DNA of 34,221 nt from Bacteroidetes bacterium 4572_117. Lineage in GTDB: Bacteria; Bacteroidota; Bacteroidia; Bacteroidales; NBLH01. The stretch is from positions 1 to 34,221 of the forward strand of contig NBLH01000004.1 of the NCBI GenBank assembly GCA_002084525.1, read 5' to 3'. A program made the translations under genes and the position numbers. Positions 26,812 through 34,221 of this stretch are shown in pieces. Under the pieces are notes generated by a model that saw nothing but the letters and a program-made list of their open reading frames with translations, searched no databases and was not told the DNA's origin. The first letter of the stretch is position 1. Each line of letters starts with the position of its first letter.

Positions 26812-26999
26812 TAATACAGGATATTTATTTCTTGTAAAAATATAAAACTTGTACGAATTTAAGCTAATCCTAATTACCTGTTAATTAACACAAAACAAAT
26901 AATTATTAGTATCCCAGAATACCTAAACCAGAGCCAAACCGCTTAGTGCCTCTATAGGCTAATTTTGAGTTTTAGACCAGACTCTTATATACAAAAAAA

Positions 27000-27027
27000 C
27001 AAAAGCTCCCAAAATTGGGAGCTTTTG
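27000..27027 (-). terminator. Rho-independent terminator of the PFOR gene
   Basis: A perfect 13-bp stem (27000-27012 with 27015-27027, core AGCTCCC/GGGAGCT) closes a 2-nt loop. On the minus strand a seven-T run follows (26993-26999). It lies 28 bp after the nifJ stop. Confidence 0.9.
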
Positions 27028-27055
27028 TAAATATAAATATCTGTTTTAAACTTTG

Positions 27056-30000
27056 TTATTCGCCAGAATAATCCATTTCAGCTAAACGCTTGTAATAGTT
27101 ATAACGCCATTTAGAGTTTTCCTCGGCTGCTGCAAATAATAATTTGGCTTCTTCCGGGAAAGCTTTAACCAATGATGTATACCTTGTTTCGCTGTTCAAA
27201 AATTCTTGGAACATATTCCATTCCGGTTCTTTTGAATCTAAACTAAAAGGATTTTTACCTTGATCAGCTACCTCAGGATTAAATTTATACAAATGCCAAT
27301 AACCTGATTTTACGGCTAATTTTTCCTGTTCAATAGTAGTGCTCATACCTTTACGTAAACCATGCGCAATACAAGGTGAGTAAGCAATAATTAACGATGG
27401 TCCCGGATATGCTTCTGCTTCTTTAATTACTTTAAACGCATGGGCCATACTTGAACCCATCGCAATTTGTGCAACATAAACATAGCCATAGGTCATTGCC
27501 ATTGCCCCAAGGTCCTTTTTACGGATTTTTTTACCCGAAGCTGCAAATTTAGCAACTGCACCTGTAGGTGTAGCTTTTGAAGATTGCCCACCTGTATTTG
27601 AATAAACCTCGGTATCAACAACAAGCACATTAACATCCTCGCCTGAAGCAAGTACATGGTCTAAGCCACCATAACCAATATCATATGCCCAACCATCGCC
27701 ACCAAATATCCAGTGCGATTTTTTAGCCATATATTGTTTTAAACCTAAAACTTCTTTTGCAAATGGTAATTCGCATTTTTCAAGCATTGGGATAACAGCA
27801 TCAGTAGCAGCTTGCGAATTTGCACCATCATCTTTGGTGTCAATCCACTTTTGCATAGACTCTTTTAATTCAGCAGGAACATCAAGGTTTACCGCATCGG
27901 CAAATTTTCTTTCAACACGTGCCCTTAATTTATCAGAACCAATAGCCATACCAAAACCATATTCAGCATTGTCTTCGAATAATGAATTTGCCCAAGCTGG
28001 CCCTTTACCTTTTGGATTAGTTGTATAAGGTGTTGAAGGGGCAGAACCACCATAAATTGACGAGCAACCTGTTGCATTGGCAACGGTCATCCTGTCACCA
28101 AATAATTGAGTAATTAGTTTAATGTAAGGTGTTTCGCCGCATCCTGCACATGCACCTGAAAACTCAAATAATGGTTGGGCAAACTGGCTATTTTTAAATG
28201 TTTTCTCTTTAGGGACAATAGTATCTTTATAAGAAACATTTTTCGCAACATAATCCCAATTTTTAGCTTCGTGTATTTGCGATTCAAGAGATTTCATCAC
28301 CAAAGATTTTTCTTTTGAAGGACAAACCTCGACACAAACACCACATCCTGTACAATCTAACACACTTACCTGAATAAGGTATTCGTAACCTTTAAGGTCT
28401 TTACCGCTTGCAGGGATAGTTGTTATTTCAGTAGGTGCTTTTGATTTGTCGTTTTCGTCAAACAAGAAAGGACGGATTGCCGCATGTGGGCAAACATAAG
28501 CACATTGGTTGCATTGTATACAATTATCTGATAACCACTCAGGTACATCAGCTGCAACGCCTCTTTTTTCATAAGCAGCAGTTCCCTGTGGGAATGTTCC
28601 ATCTTCACGGTCAACAAATGTACTTACAGGTAAATCATCACCTTTTAGTGCATTAATTGGGTTAACAACATTTTTAATAAATTCAGGATATTCTGTTGTA
28701 TCGGCCTCATCCCCACCTTTTAAATTTGCCCATTCAGCAGGAACCTTAATTTCAGTAACATCGCCACCTCTATCAACTGCATCGTAATTCATTTTTACAA
28801 TCTTTTCACCTTTCATCGAGAATGTTTTTACAATTGCCGATTTCATTTCAGTAACTGCATCATCGTAAGGAATAACATTTGCGATTTTAAAGAATGCCGA
28901 TTGCATAATCGTATTTGTTCTTGAACCAAGCCCAATTTCAACGGCTATTTTTGTTGCGTTGATGATATATAATTTAATATCATTCTCTGCCAAATACTTT
29001 TTAATACTTTCTGGCAAATGTTTTTTGGTTTCTTCTTCGTCCCAAATACTATTTAAAAGAAAAGTGCCACCTTTTTTCAGCCCCTTCAACATATCATATT
29101 TTGTAAGATATGAAGAAACATGGCATGCAACAAAATCAGGTGTTGTAACAAGGTATGTCGATTTAATTTGTTTGTCGCCAAATCTTAAGTGTGATATTGT
29201 GATACCACCCGATTTTTTTGAATCGTATGAAAAATATGCCTGGACAAATTTATCAGTTGAACCACCAATAATTTTAATTGAGTTTTTATTGGCCCCAACA
29301 GTTCCATCAGATCCTAAACCATAAAACTTAGCCTCATATGTACCTTCTTCAGATAAACTAATTTCCGGCAACAATGGTAATGAAGTAAAAGTAACATCAT
29401 CAACAATACCTACGGTAAACCTGTTTTTAGGCTCTTTTTGTTTTAGGTTGTTAAAAACAGAAAGCATTTGTGCCGGTGTTGTGTCTTTTGAGCTTAATCC
29501 ATAACGCCCACCAACAATAATTGGGGCATTTTCTTTACCATAGAATAAATCCCTTACGTCTAAATATAATGGTTCCCCATTAGCGCCAGGTTCTTTAGTC
29601 CTATCCAATACAGCAATTCTTTTTACTGATTTTGGATAAACGTTCATGAAATACTTTTCAGAAAAAGGTCTGTATAAATGAACAGATATTAGCCCGATTT
29701 TGTCACCTTTTGCATTCTGAAAATCAACAACCTCTTTAATTGTTTCAGTAGCAGAACCCATTGCAATTACAATATTTTCAGCATCTGGGTCACCATAATA
29801 AGTAAACGGGGCATATTCACGACCTGTCAATTTTGTTATTTCTTGCATGTATCCGTCAACAATATCAGGAACCGCATCATAAAACTTGTTTGCAGCTTCC
29901 CTTGACTGAAAATATATGTCTGGGTTTTGTGCTGTACCCCTAGTTACAGGATGCTCAGGATTTAATGCACCATCACGGAATTTCTGTAAAGCGTCCCAAT

Positions 30001-30592
30001 CCAGCATCTTTTTTAAATCTTCCTGCTCTATTGCTTCTACCTTCTGAATTTCGTGCGAAGACCTGAACCCATCAAAAAAGTGGACAAACGGGATACGTGA
30101 TTTTATTGATGCCAAATGCGCAACCCCGGCTAAATCCATAATTTGTTGTATACTACCGGTTGCTAAAAAAGCAAAACCGGTCTGGCGGGCACTCATAACA
30201 TCAGAGTGGTCGCCAAAAATTGATAATGCTTGCGCCGCTAAGCTACGTGCACTAACATGAAAAACAGCCGGTAACAACTCACCAGCAATTTTATACATAT
30301 TTGGTATCATCAGTAACAAACCCTGTGAAGCAGTATAGGTTGAGGTTAATGCCCCAGCTTGAAGCGAGCCATGTACAGCCCCTGATGCTCCACCTTCAGA
30401 TTGCATTTCTTTTACATCTACCGTTTCGCCAAAAATATTTTTTCGCCCGTTGGCAGCCCACTCATCAACATTTTCAGCCATGTTTGATGATGGTGTAATA
30501 GGATAAATTGCCGCAACCTCACTAAACATATATGCTATATGCGAAGCAGCATAATTCCCGTCAATAGTAAGGTATTTTTTAGTTTTCACCAT
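27056..30592 (-). CDS. nifJ: Pyruvate:ferredoxin (flavodoxin) oxidoreductase
   Basis: This cytoplasmic homodimer oxidises pyruvate to acetyl-CoA and CO2, reducing ferredoxin or flavodoxin; it is the main pyruvate-oxidising enzyme of many anaerobes. All domains of the single-chain form are present in 1178 residues: the N-terminal pyruvate-binding domain with YPITPSS, the gamma-type domain, and a two-cluster ferredoxin domain with CIQCNQCAYVC (Cys691, 694, 697, 701) and CTGCGVCVEVC (747, 750, 753, 757). The TPP domain follows with CAGCGE (815, 818) for the third cluster and GGDGWAYDIGYGG. It is monocistronic with a strong terminator. It implies at least a facultatively anaerobic metabolism, using ferredoxin made elsewhere. 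Confidence 0.97.
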   Translation of the reverse strand: MVKTKKYLTIDGNYAASHIAYMFSEVAAIYPITPSSNMAENVDEWAANGRKNIFGETVDVKEMQSEGGASGAVHGSLQAGALTSTYTASQGLLLMIPNMYKIAGELLPAVFHVSARSLAAQALSIFGDHSDVMSARQTGFAFLATGSIQQIMDLAGVAHLASIKSRIPFVHFFDGFRSSHEIQKVEAIEQEDLKKMLDWDALQKFRDGALNPEHPVTRGTAQNPDIYFQSREAANKFYDAVPDIVDGYMQEITKLTGREYAPFTYYGDPDAENIVIAMGSATETIKEVVDFQNAKGDKIGLISVHLYRPFSEKYFMNVYPKSVKRIAVLDRTKEPGANGEPLYLDVRDLFYGKENAPIIVGGRYGLSSKDTTPAQMLSVFNNLKQKEPKNRFTVGIVDDVTFTSLPLLPEISLSEEGTYEAKFYGLGSDGTVGANKNSIKIIGGSTDKFVQAYFSYDSKKSGGITISHLRFGDKQIKSTYLVTTPDFVACHVSSYLTKYDMLKGLKKGGTFLLNSIWDEEETKKHLPESIKKYLAENDIKLYIINATKIAVEIGLGSRTNTIMQSAFFKIANVIPYDDAVTEMKSAIVKTFSMKGEKIVKMNYDAVDRGGDVTEIKVPAEWANLKGGDEADTTEYPEFIKNVVNPINALKGDDLPVSTFVDREDGTFPQGTAAYEKRGVAADVPEWLSDNCIQCNQCAYVCPHAAIRPFLFDENDKSKAPTEITTIPASGKDLKGYEYLIQVSVLDCTGCGVCVEVCPSKEKSLVMKSLESQIHEAKNWDYVAKNVSYKDTIVPKEKTFKNSQFAQPLFEFSGACAGCGETPYIKLITQLFGDRMTVANATGCSSIYGGSAPSTPYTTNPKGKGPAWANSLFEDNAEYGFGMAIGSDKLRARVERKFADAVNLDVPAELKESMQKWIDTKDDGANSQAATDAVIPMLEKCELPFAKEVLGLKQYMAKKSHWIFGGDGWAYDIGYGGLDHVLASGEDVNVLVVDTEVYSNTGGQSSKATPTGAVAKFAASGKKIRKKDLGAMAMTYGYVYVAQIAMGSSMAHAFKVIKEAEAYPGPSLIIAYSPCIAHGLRKGMSTTIEQEKLAVKSGYWHLYKFNPEVADQGKNPFSLDSKEPEWNMFQEFLNSETRYTSLVKAFPEEAKLLFAAAEENSKWRYNYYKRLAEMDYSGE

Positions 30593-30862
30593 AATTAAAC
30601 TATTTTAAATTGATTTATTTTTATTGCGTTTGTTACAAATTTGTATGCTTTGATTTTTTTTAGTAAAACCTTAAATTTAATACTTATTTGACTAATCTGC
30701 AAAATTAAACTTTTTTTACAAATATTTACAGTAGTTTTTATATTATAAAACAAGTTTAAAAATTTTTTTTGTAAATTTGTTTCATATATGGCTTTTGTAA
30801 ATAATTTATGCTTTGATTTTTCGTTTTAATTATTACAATAGTTCGGTGCATTTTTGAAATGG

Positions 30863-30875
30863 GCTGATAATCAGC
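30863..30875. promoter_or_regulatory. Perfect palindrome, possible operator
   Basis: GCTGAT and ATCAGC flank one central A, making a 13-bp symmetric site in the region between nifJ and the rSAM-associated lipoprotein. Its symmetry fits a dimeric regulator, but no regulator gene is nearby and no second copy was noticed. Confidence 0.3.
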
Positions 30876-30917
30876 AGATTAGGACAGTACCAGATGGTTG
30901 TATATATTACTGATTAT

Positions 30918-30968
30918 TAGTTCGTTACCTTTTTATTCGTGCATTCGCGGCAAAAATATAACGAACTA
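30918..30968. repeat. Inverted repeat enclosing a dispersed-repeat-like core
   Basis: The 10-bp arms TAGTTCGTTA and TAACGAACTA are perfect inverses around a 31-bp core. The core includes ATTCGTGCATTCGCGGC, which resembles a common intergenic repeat in Bacteroidota. The element ends 25 bp before the lipoprotein ATG, so it would lie in the promoter or leader. Confidence 0.5.
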
Positions 30969-30993
30969 TTATTATTACTAAAACACATTTATT

Positions 30994-31359
30994 ATGATTA
31001 GTTTCTTTAAAAAACCACTGCATTATATTTTAACAGGTTCTTTCTCTGTTGTTTTTGCAGCTTGTTACGGGGCACCTATGAATCTTGAAAACCCAAAACT
31101 AATTAAGGCAACCGATGGAAATAGTACACCGATAAAAGGTTTGAAAGTAAGCCTTTTCGAAAATCGATTGAATATTAATGAGGCATATACTGACCAAGAT
31201 GGTTCTGTTGAGTTTTATGTTCAACAAAAAGAAATGTATGATTATGAAGTTACCATTGAAGACGTTGACGGCGAAGAAAACGGTGGCGAGTTCATTAACA
31301 AAGATGTAAATGTAACTGAAACAAGCTTTGTTGAAGTTGTTTTAGAAAAGAAGAATTAA
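30994..31359 (+). CDS. Radical SAM-associated putative lipoprotein
   Basis: This 121-residue exported protein has an N-terminal charged and hydrophobic signal (KKPLHYILTGSFSVVFAAC) ending at lipidation residue Cys24. The CYGAP sequence at the cleavage site is characteristic of the lipoprotein half of the rSAM/lipoprotein system (the family I recall as TIGR04134). The mature part resembles a carboxypeptidase-regulatory-like beta fold, with the AYTDQDGSVEF turn and the conserved-looking DVDGEENGGEF segment at about 90-100. Cys24 is the only cysteine. A radical SAM gene lies 220 bp downstream on the same strand, and the pairing is what supports the family call. The lipoprotein is the natural candidate for modification by that enzyme, but this has not been shown and the function is unknown. 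Confidence 0.85.
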   Translation: MISFFKKPLHYILTGSFSVVFAACYGAPMNLENPKLIKATDGNSTPIKGLKVSLFENRLNINEAYTDQDGSVEFYVQQKEMYDYEVTIEDVDGEENGGEFINKDVNVTETSFVEVVLEKKN

Positions 31360-31410
31360 TTTTTGTGAATATTTGAATATCTTGTGGCTTACAAAGTTTT
31401 TAAAACTTGG

Positions 31411-31540
31411 TAAGTACTAAGTGCTATTTAATGTTGCATACGCACTAGTGCAAACATCTTTCAATATGCAAGTTGCGTAAAAGTAAATATACAACGGCGA
31501 AGCCCTCACCGGAGATAATTAATTTTGATTTGGTACTTAC
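31411..31540. repeat. Structured intergenic repeat, copy 2
   Basis: This is a direct relative of 20591-20695. It carries a roughly 24-bp GC-rich insert (about 31492-31516, including the GGCGAAGCCCTCACCGG stretch) that copy 1 lacks. Ends are inverted: GTAAGTAC (31410-31417) and GTACTTAC (31533-31540). It contains the perfect 10-bp palindrome GCACTAGTGC and TACGCA/TGCGTA arms. It separates the lipoprotein and radical SAM genes, and if transcribed it would form structure in their shared message. Confidence 0.8.
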
Positions 31541-31579
31541 GTCTTGTCTTTGTAGAAACCTAAAACTAAACTTCCGAAC

Positions 31580-32656
31580 TTGAAGCTAAAACCAAAAATA
31601 AAGCAAAGTCTACACTCGTTTTACAAATCGATTGAAATAAAAGAGCATAAATTATCTTACCTTTTTATTGAGATAACCCAAAAATGCAATTTAGATTGTT
31701 TGCATTGTGGCTCGGACTGCAAAGCAGAAGTGAACCACCCTGAACTTACTACCGACAGCTGGTTTAAAATTATTGATTATTTTGAACAAACATATTCTAA
31801 AAGTGTTGCTTTTGTACTTACGGGTGGCGAACCTTTAATGCATCCTGATATTTACAAAATTGGACGCTACATTAAAGAGAAAGGAATGCGCTGGGCTATG
31901 GTAACAAATGGCATTATCCTGAATGAGAGACGTTTAACAAAGCTAATTGATTCAGGAATTTACAGTATTACCCTAAGTTTAGATGGGTTAAAAGAAACAC
32001 ATAACTGGTTAAGGAATAATAAAAACGCTTTTGATAGGGCCAACATAGCCATGTCGCTTTTAGCAAATTCAAACATAGCTTTTAAAGATATTGTAACATG
32101 CGTTTCGCCCAAAAACTTACATGAATTACCAGATATAGCAAATTTATTAATTGAGAATAAAATTAAAGAATGGAGATTATTCAGGATTTTTCCTTCGGGT
32201 AGGGCAAAAAACAATAAAGAACTAAACCTCACTTTTGAGCAGACCCAAGAAATGTTGCAGTTTATTATAAAGAGTAAAAAAGCTTTTATGGCAAAAGGGT
32301 TAAACATTAACTTGAGTTGCGAAGGCTGGTTACCAATGCAAACTGATTTAAAAGTACGCGACCAGCCGTTTTTTTGTCGTGCCGGTGTTAGTATTGCTTC
32401 TATTTTATCAGATGGAACTATAACCGGATGTACAAATAACCATGAAGGTTTTCATGTAGGGAATATTTTAAAAGATAATTTTTCTGTTGTTTGGGAAAAC
32501 CGTTTTGATATTTTCCGGAAACGGGAATGGCTTGCCAAAACCGATTGCAAAAACTGCAAACATTTTAAACAATGTAATGGTAGTTCTATTCATCTATGGG
32601 AAATGGGTGATAAAAAGCCTAAGTTTTGCTATGAAGTAGATTTAACAGTTAGTTAG
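31580..32656 (+). CDS. Radical SAM/SPASM-type enzyme of the rSAM/lipoprotein system
   Basis: This is a 358-residue cytoplasmic iron-sulfur enzyme. The CX3CX2C motif (Cys36, Cys40, Cys43, with Cys47 nearby in CLHCGSDC) binds the 4Fe-4S cluster that cleaves S-adenosylmethionine. TGGEP (81-85) is the SAM-binding GGE motif. The C-terminal region has SPASM-like cysteines at 266, 284, 323, 326, 332 and 350, including CX2CX5C and the CNGSSIHLW segment, so it should hold auxiliary clusters. SPASM enzymes commonly modify peptides or proteins. No ATG fits: the frame opens after a TAG at 31553-31555, so I accept the TTG at 31580. It pairs with the upstream lipoprotein, matching the family I recall as TIGR04133. 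Its stop is one base from the convergent caspase gene. Confidence 0.9.
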   Translation: MKLKPKIKQSLHSFYKSIEIKEHKLSYLFIEITQKCNLDCLHCGSDCKAEVNHPELTTDSWFKIIDYFEQTYSKSVAFVLTGGEPLMHPDIYKIGRYIKEKGMRWAMVTNGIILNERRLTKLIDSGIYSITLSLDGLKETHNWLRNNKNAFDRANIAMSLLANSNIAFKDIVTCVSPKNLHELPDIANLLIENKIKEWRLFRIFPSGRAKNNKELNLTFEQTQEMLQFIIKSKKAFMAKGLNINLSCEGWLPMQTDLKVRDQPFFCRAGVSIASILSDGTITGCTNNHEGFHVGNILKDNFSVVWENRFDIFRKREWLAKTDCKNCKHFKQCNGSSIHLWEMGDKKPKFCYEVDLTVS

Positions 32657-32657
32657 T

Positions 32658-33959
32658 TCATTTTGTGCTACCCTTGATACAACGGACAGAAAAACCTAAG
32701 CTTTTGGCATTAGAATAAATACCAACTGATTCACCGGAACGGCTGACATCTAAATTCCATGCAAAATAATTATTTTCAGACGAAGTCCAAAAACAAGATT
32801 TGCTTGTAATACCATCGAAATCACCATTTAGAATATATCTAAAGCCTCCAAATACATTTAAAAAGGCAGAACATTCCCCTGACATTAATTTTACATACGA
32901 TGCATTACCTTTACCACCATAATTGTTTAACAATGTTTCAAAATCTTTTTTTGTGGGCAGCCTCCAGCCATTAGGACAAACGGTTTTGGCAGTTTCCCAA
33001 TTGTAAAGGTAACCAAATTTTGCCACATTAGTTGGGCGGTTATCATAACTCCAACTACCATTTGTTGTTTTATATGCTAAATTTTCCGCCATCCATAACT
33101 GGTTAGCTAGTTCTACTGTTTTATAACGTTTATTGTCCCTATTATCGGTTAAGTAGTTTTGGGTCCCCCTTGGTTCATTGGGTTTAATTGAGTCATTAGT
33201 TGTGTTATCCTGATTAAAATAAATTACTTTAGATAAAGAGCTATTAAACCAAGGTTGTTGTTTTTTTCCGGTTTTTGCGTACACATCATTTCTTACATTG
33301 GTCAGCACTTCGTAAATAGATAGGTTGGGCTTTTTTAGCTGTTTTACCCATGCGGTTGTATACGGGCTATTATTACCTGAACCATCAAAAGCTACATTGT
33401 TGGGCTCGGTGGCAAAGGCAATCAGGCTACCTGTGGGGTTGCTTTTAACTATGGTAAAACCTTTGTTGCTACTGCCTTTTGTCCATGAGCGAAAGGGGTT
33501 GTCGCGGCAGGCATCTAAAATAAACACATTTGAACCACCGCTATAGCTTTCAACTTTTTGAAAAACATAGCTAAGTTGCACGCCTTTATCGTCAGCATCA
33601 ATTTTATCGTTAACATTTACGGCATCAACCGGGACCAAGTAATTTTTTCCATCAATTTGGTAACCATGCCCTGAATAATAAAACACAAAAATATCACAAT
33701 CGCTAAGTTTATCAACAATGTTGTTTACCGCACGTTTAATTTCTGTTTTAGTTGCATCGGATATCATTGTAACCTCAAAACCTAAATTTTGCAAACTTGT
33801 TTTAATCAGCTTGGCATCGTTTACCGGGTTTTTTAAAACTGCGTTCTTGTCATGATAATTACTATTGCCAATTATAAGGGCTATTTTTTTTTGTTTATTT
33901 TGTGCAAGTACAATTGTTGCAAAAGCAAATAATAAAAAAACAAAGGTTATTCTTCTCAT
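32658..33959 (-). CDS. Secreted caspase-like (C14) protein with C-terminal FISUMP domain
   Basis: This 433-residue exported protein has a signal peptide (1-19, cut after VLA). A caspase/metacaspase-type peptidase domain follows at about 25-250. The catalytic dyad is intact: His98 in FYYSGHG and Cys151 in ILDACRDNP. KIALIIGNSNY and the NPVNDAKLI stretch at the start are typical of bacterial caspase-like proteins. A linker of about 20 residues leads to a FISUMP domain (about 270-430), recognisable by NQLWMAENLAYKT, GYLYNWETAKTVCPNGWRLPTKKDF, and the closing SVRCIK. FISUMP occurs in many secreted Bacteroidota proteins; its function is unclear. It would act in the periplasm or outside the cell. 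Its substrate is unknown. Confidence 0.9.
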   Translation of the reverse strand: MRRITFVFLLFAFATIVLAQNKQKKIALIIGNSNYHDKNAVLKNPVNDAKLIKTSLQNLGFEVTMISDATKTEIKRAVNNIVDKLSDCDIFVFYYSGHGYQIDGKNYLVPVDAVNVNDKIDADDKGVQLSYVFQKVESYSGGSNVFILDACRDNPFRSWTKGSSNKGFTIVKSNPTGSLIAFATEPNNVAFDGSGNNSPYTTAWVKQLKKPNLSIYEVLTNVRNDVYAKTGKKQQPWFNSSLSKVIYFNQDNTTNDSIKPNEPRGTQNYLTDNRDNKRYKTVELANQLWMAENLAYKTTNGSWSYDNRPTNVAKFGYLYNWETAKTVCPNGWRLPTKKDFETLLNNYGGKGNASYVKLMSGECSAFLNVFGGFRYILNGDFDGITSKSCFWTSSENNYFAWNLDVSRSGESVGIYSNAKSLGFSVRCIKGSTK

Positions 33960-34155
33960 ATTATGATTTTTTTAATGCTATTCCAATTTGTACAAAAATA
34001 CATTTTTTGATTTTATATGAAAATTTGTTTTATGAACATACTTTAATTGTTGAGTTGTTTATTTTGTTGATATTTAAAATATCTGAATGATAAAAATTCA
34101 GTTTTTGGATTGAATCAATGAGTCCAGTCTAAAAAGGGTGAAAAAATACAATCTA

Positions 34156-34221
34156 AAAATCAGGATTTACCCCTAACCCTAAAGGGCGTCCTGATTTTCA
34201 GTAACTTCGCCCTTTAGGGTT
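34156..34221. repeat. Interleaved inverted repeats at the right window edge
   Basis: AAAATCAGGA (34156-34165) is inverted as TCCTGATTTT (34189-34198). AACCCTAAAGGGCG (34175-34188) is inverted as CGCCCTTTAGGGTT (34208-34221). The two pairs are interleaved in the order A, B, A', B'. No reading frame overlaps them, and the window ends within the last arm, so the element may continue. Confidence 0.65.

Larger units (their letters stand above)
30593..30993. other. Divergent intergenic region between nifJ and the lipoprotein gene
   Basis: These 401 bp are very AT-rich. A minus-strand -7-like box TAATTTTG (30700-30707) may serve nifJ. Two similar tracts of about 33 bp, each holding ATGCTTTGATTTTT (near 30650 and 30807), form an imperfect direct repeat. 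A 13-bp palindrome GCTGATAATCAGC lies at 30863-30875. A 10-bp inverted repeat, TAGTTCGTTA (30918-30927)/TAACGAACTA (30959-30968), encloses a sequence resembling a dispersed Bacteroidota repeat. I see no gene. Confidence 0.5.

Noticed and set aside
28959-29324. 121-codon frame on the plus strand opposite the PFOR gene
   Set aside because: The minus strand encodes well-conserved PFOR sequence here, so the antisense frame is a by-product.

Overview
The window is an AT-rich stretch of a Bacteroidota chromosome, most likely an anaerobic or facultative member of the Bacteroidales/Marinilabiliales type. Support comes from gene families largely confined to that phylum (fused SecDF, DUF5683, DUF5606, the rSAM/lipoprotein pair), promoter-like TAnnTTTG boxes with no obvious Shine-Dalgarno sequences, and a full-length pyruvate:ferredoxin oxidoreductase. 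The assignment is inference from gene content. I see no tRNA, rRNA, CRISPR array, transposase or phage gene.

Layout. 1-4207 (minus) is a membrane and export block: the start of a Na+/Ca2+ exchanger, TatA, and SecDF with a lesion near its C-terminus. 4208-5155 is a 948-bp gene-free island with two minus-strand terminator-like hairpins and degenerate repeats. 5156-6082 is malate dehydrogenase (minus). 6446-8634 (plus) is a phosphoglucosamine/phosphohexose mutase overlapping an SGNH hydrolase. 8639-17340 (minus) is a long collinear group that reads, in transcription order, ParA, ParB, a DUF5683 protein, a LysM lytic transglycosylase, two SGNH hydrolases and an MBOAT acyltransferase. It ties chromosome partition to cell-wall remodelling and probably to O-acylation of a wall or surface glycan. 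17547-19323 (minus) holds a LysE exporter, a DUF5606 protein and a membrane-anchored J-domain protein. 19513-20472 is thioredoxin reductase (plus). 20704-22824 is a large HAMP-GAF-PAS sensor with no output domain (minus). 23055-24449 is an MFS transporter (plus). 24706-26811 is ComEC/Rec2 (minus) and 27056-30592 is pyruvate:ferredoxin oxidoreductase (minus).

The most unusual part is 30593-32656. A small lipoprotein with a CYGAP lipobox junction and a radical SAM protein with SPASM-type C-terminal cysteines lie in tandem. Together they match the poorly understood 'rSAM/lipoprotein system' of Bacteroidota. The 220 bp between them carries a structured repeat whose second copy lies 10.8 kb away, downstream of thioredoxin reductase. 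The radical SAM gene converges, with one base between stop codons, on a secreted caspase-like protease fused to a FISUMP domain.

Other points of interest are the probable deletion in secDF next to a perfect 7-bp inverted repeat, three SGNH hydrolases around one MBOAT protein, a 146-bp palindromic element at 24517-24662, and interleaved inverted repeats at the right edge.
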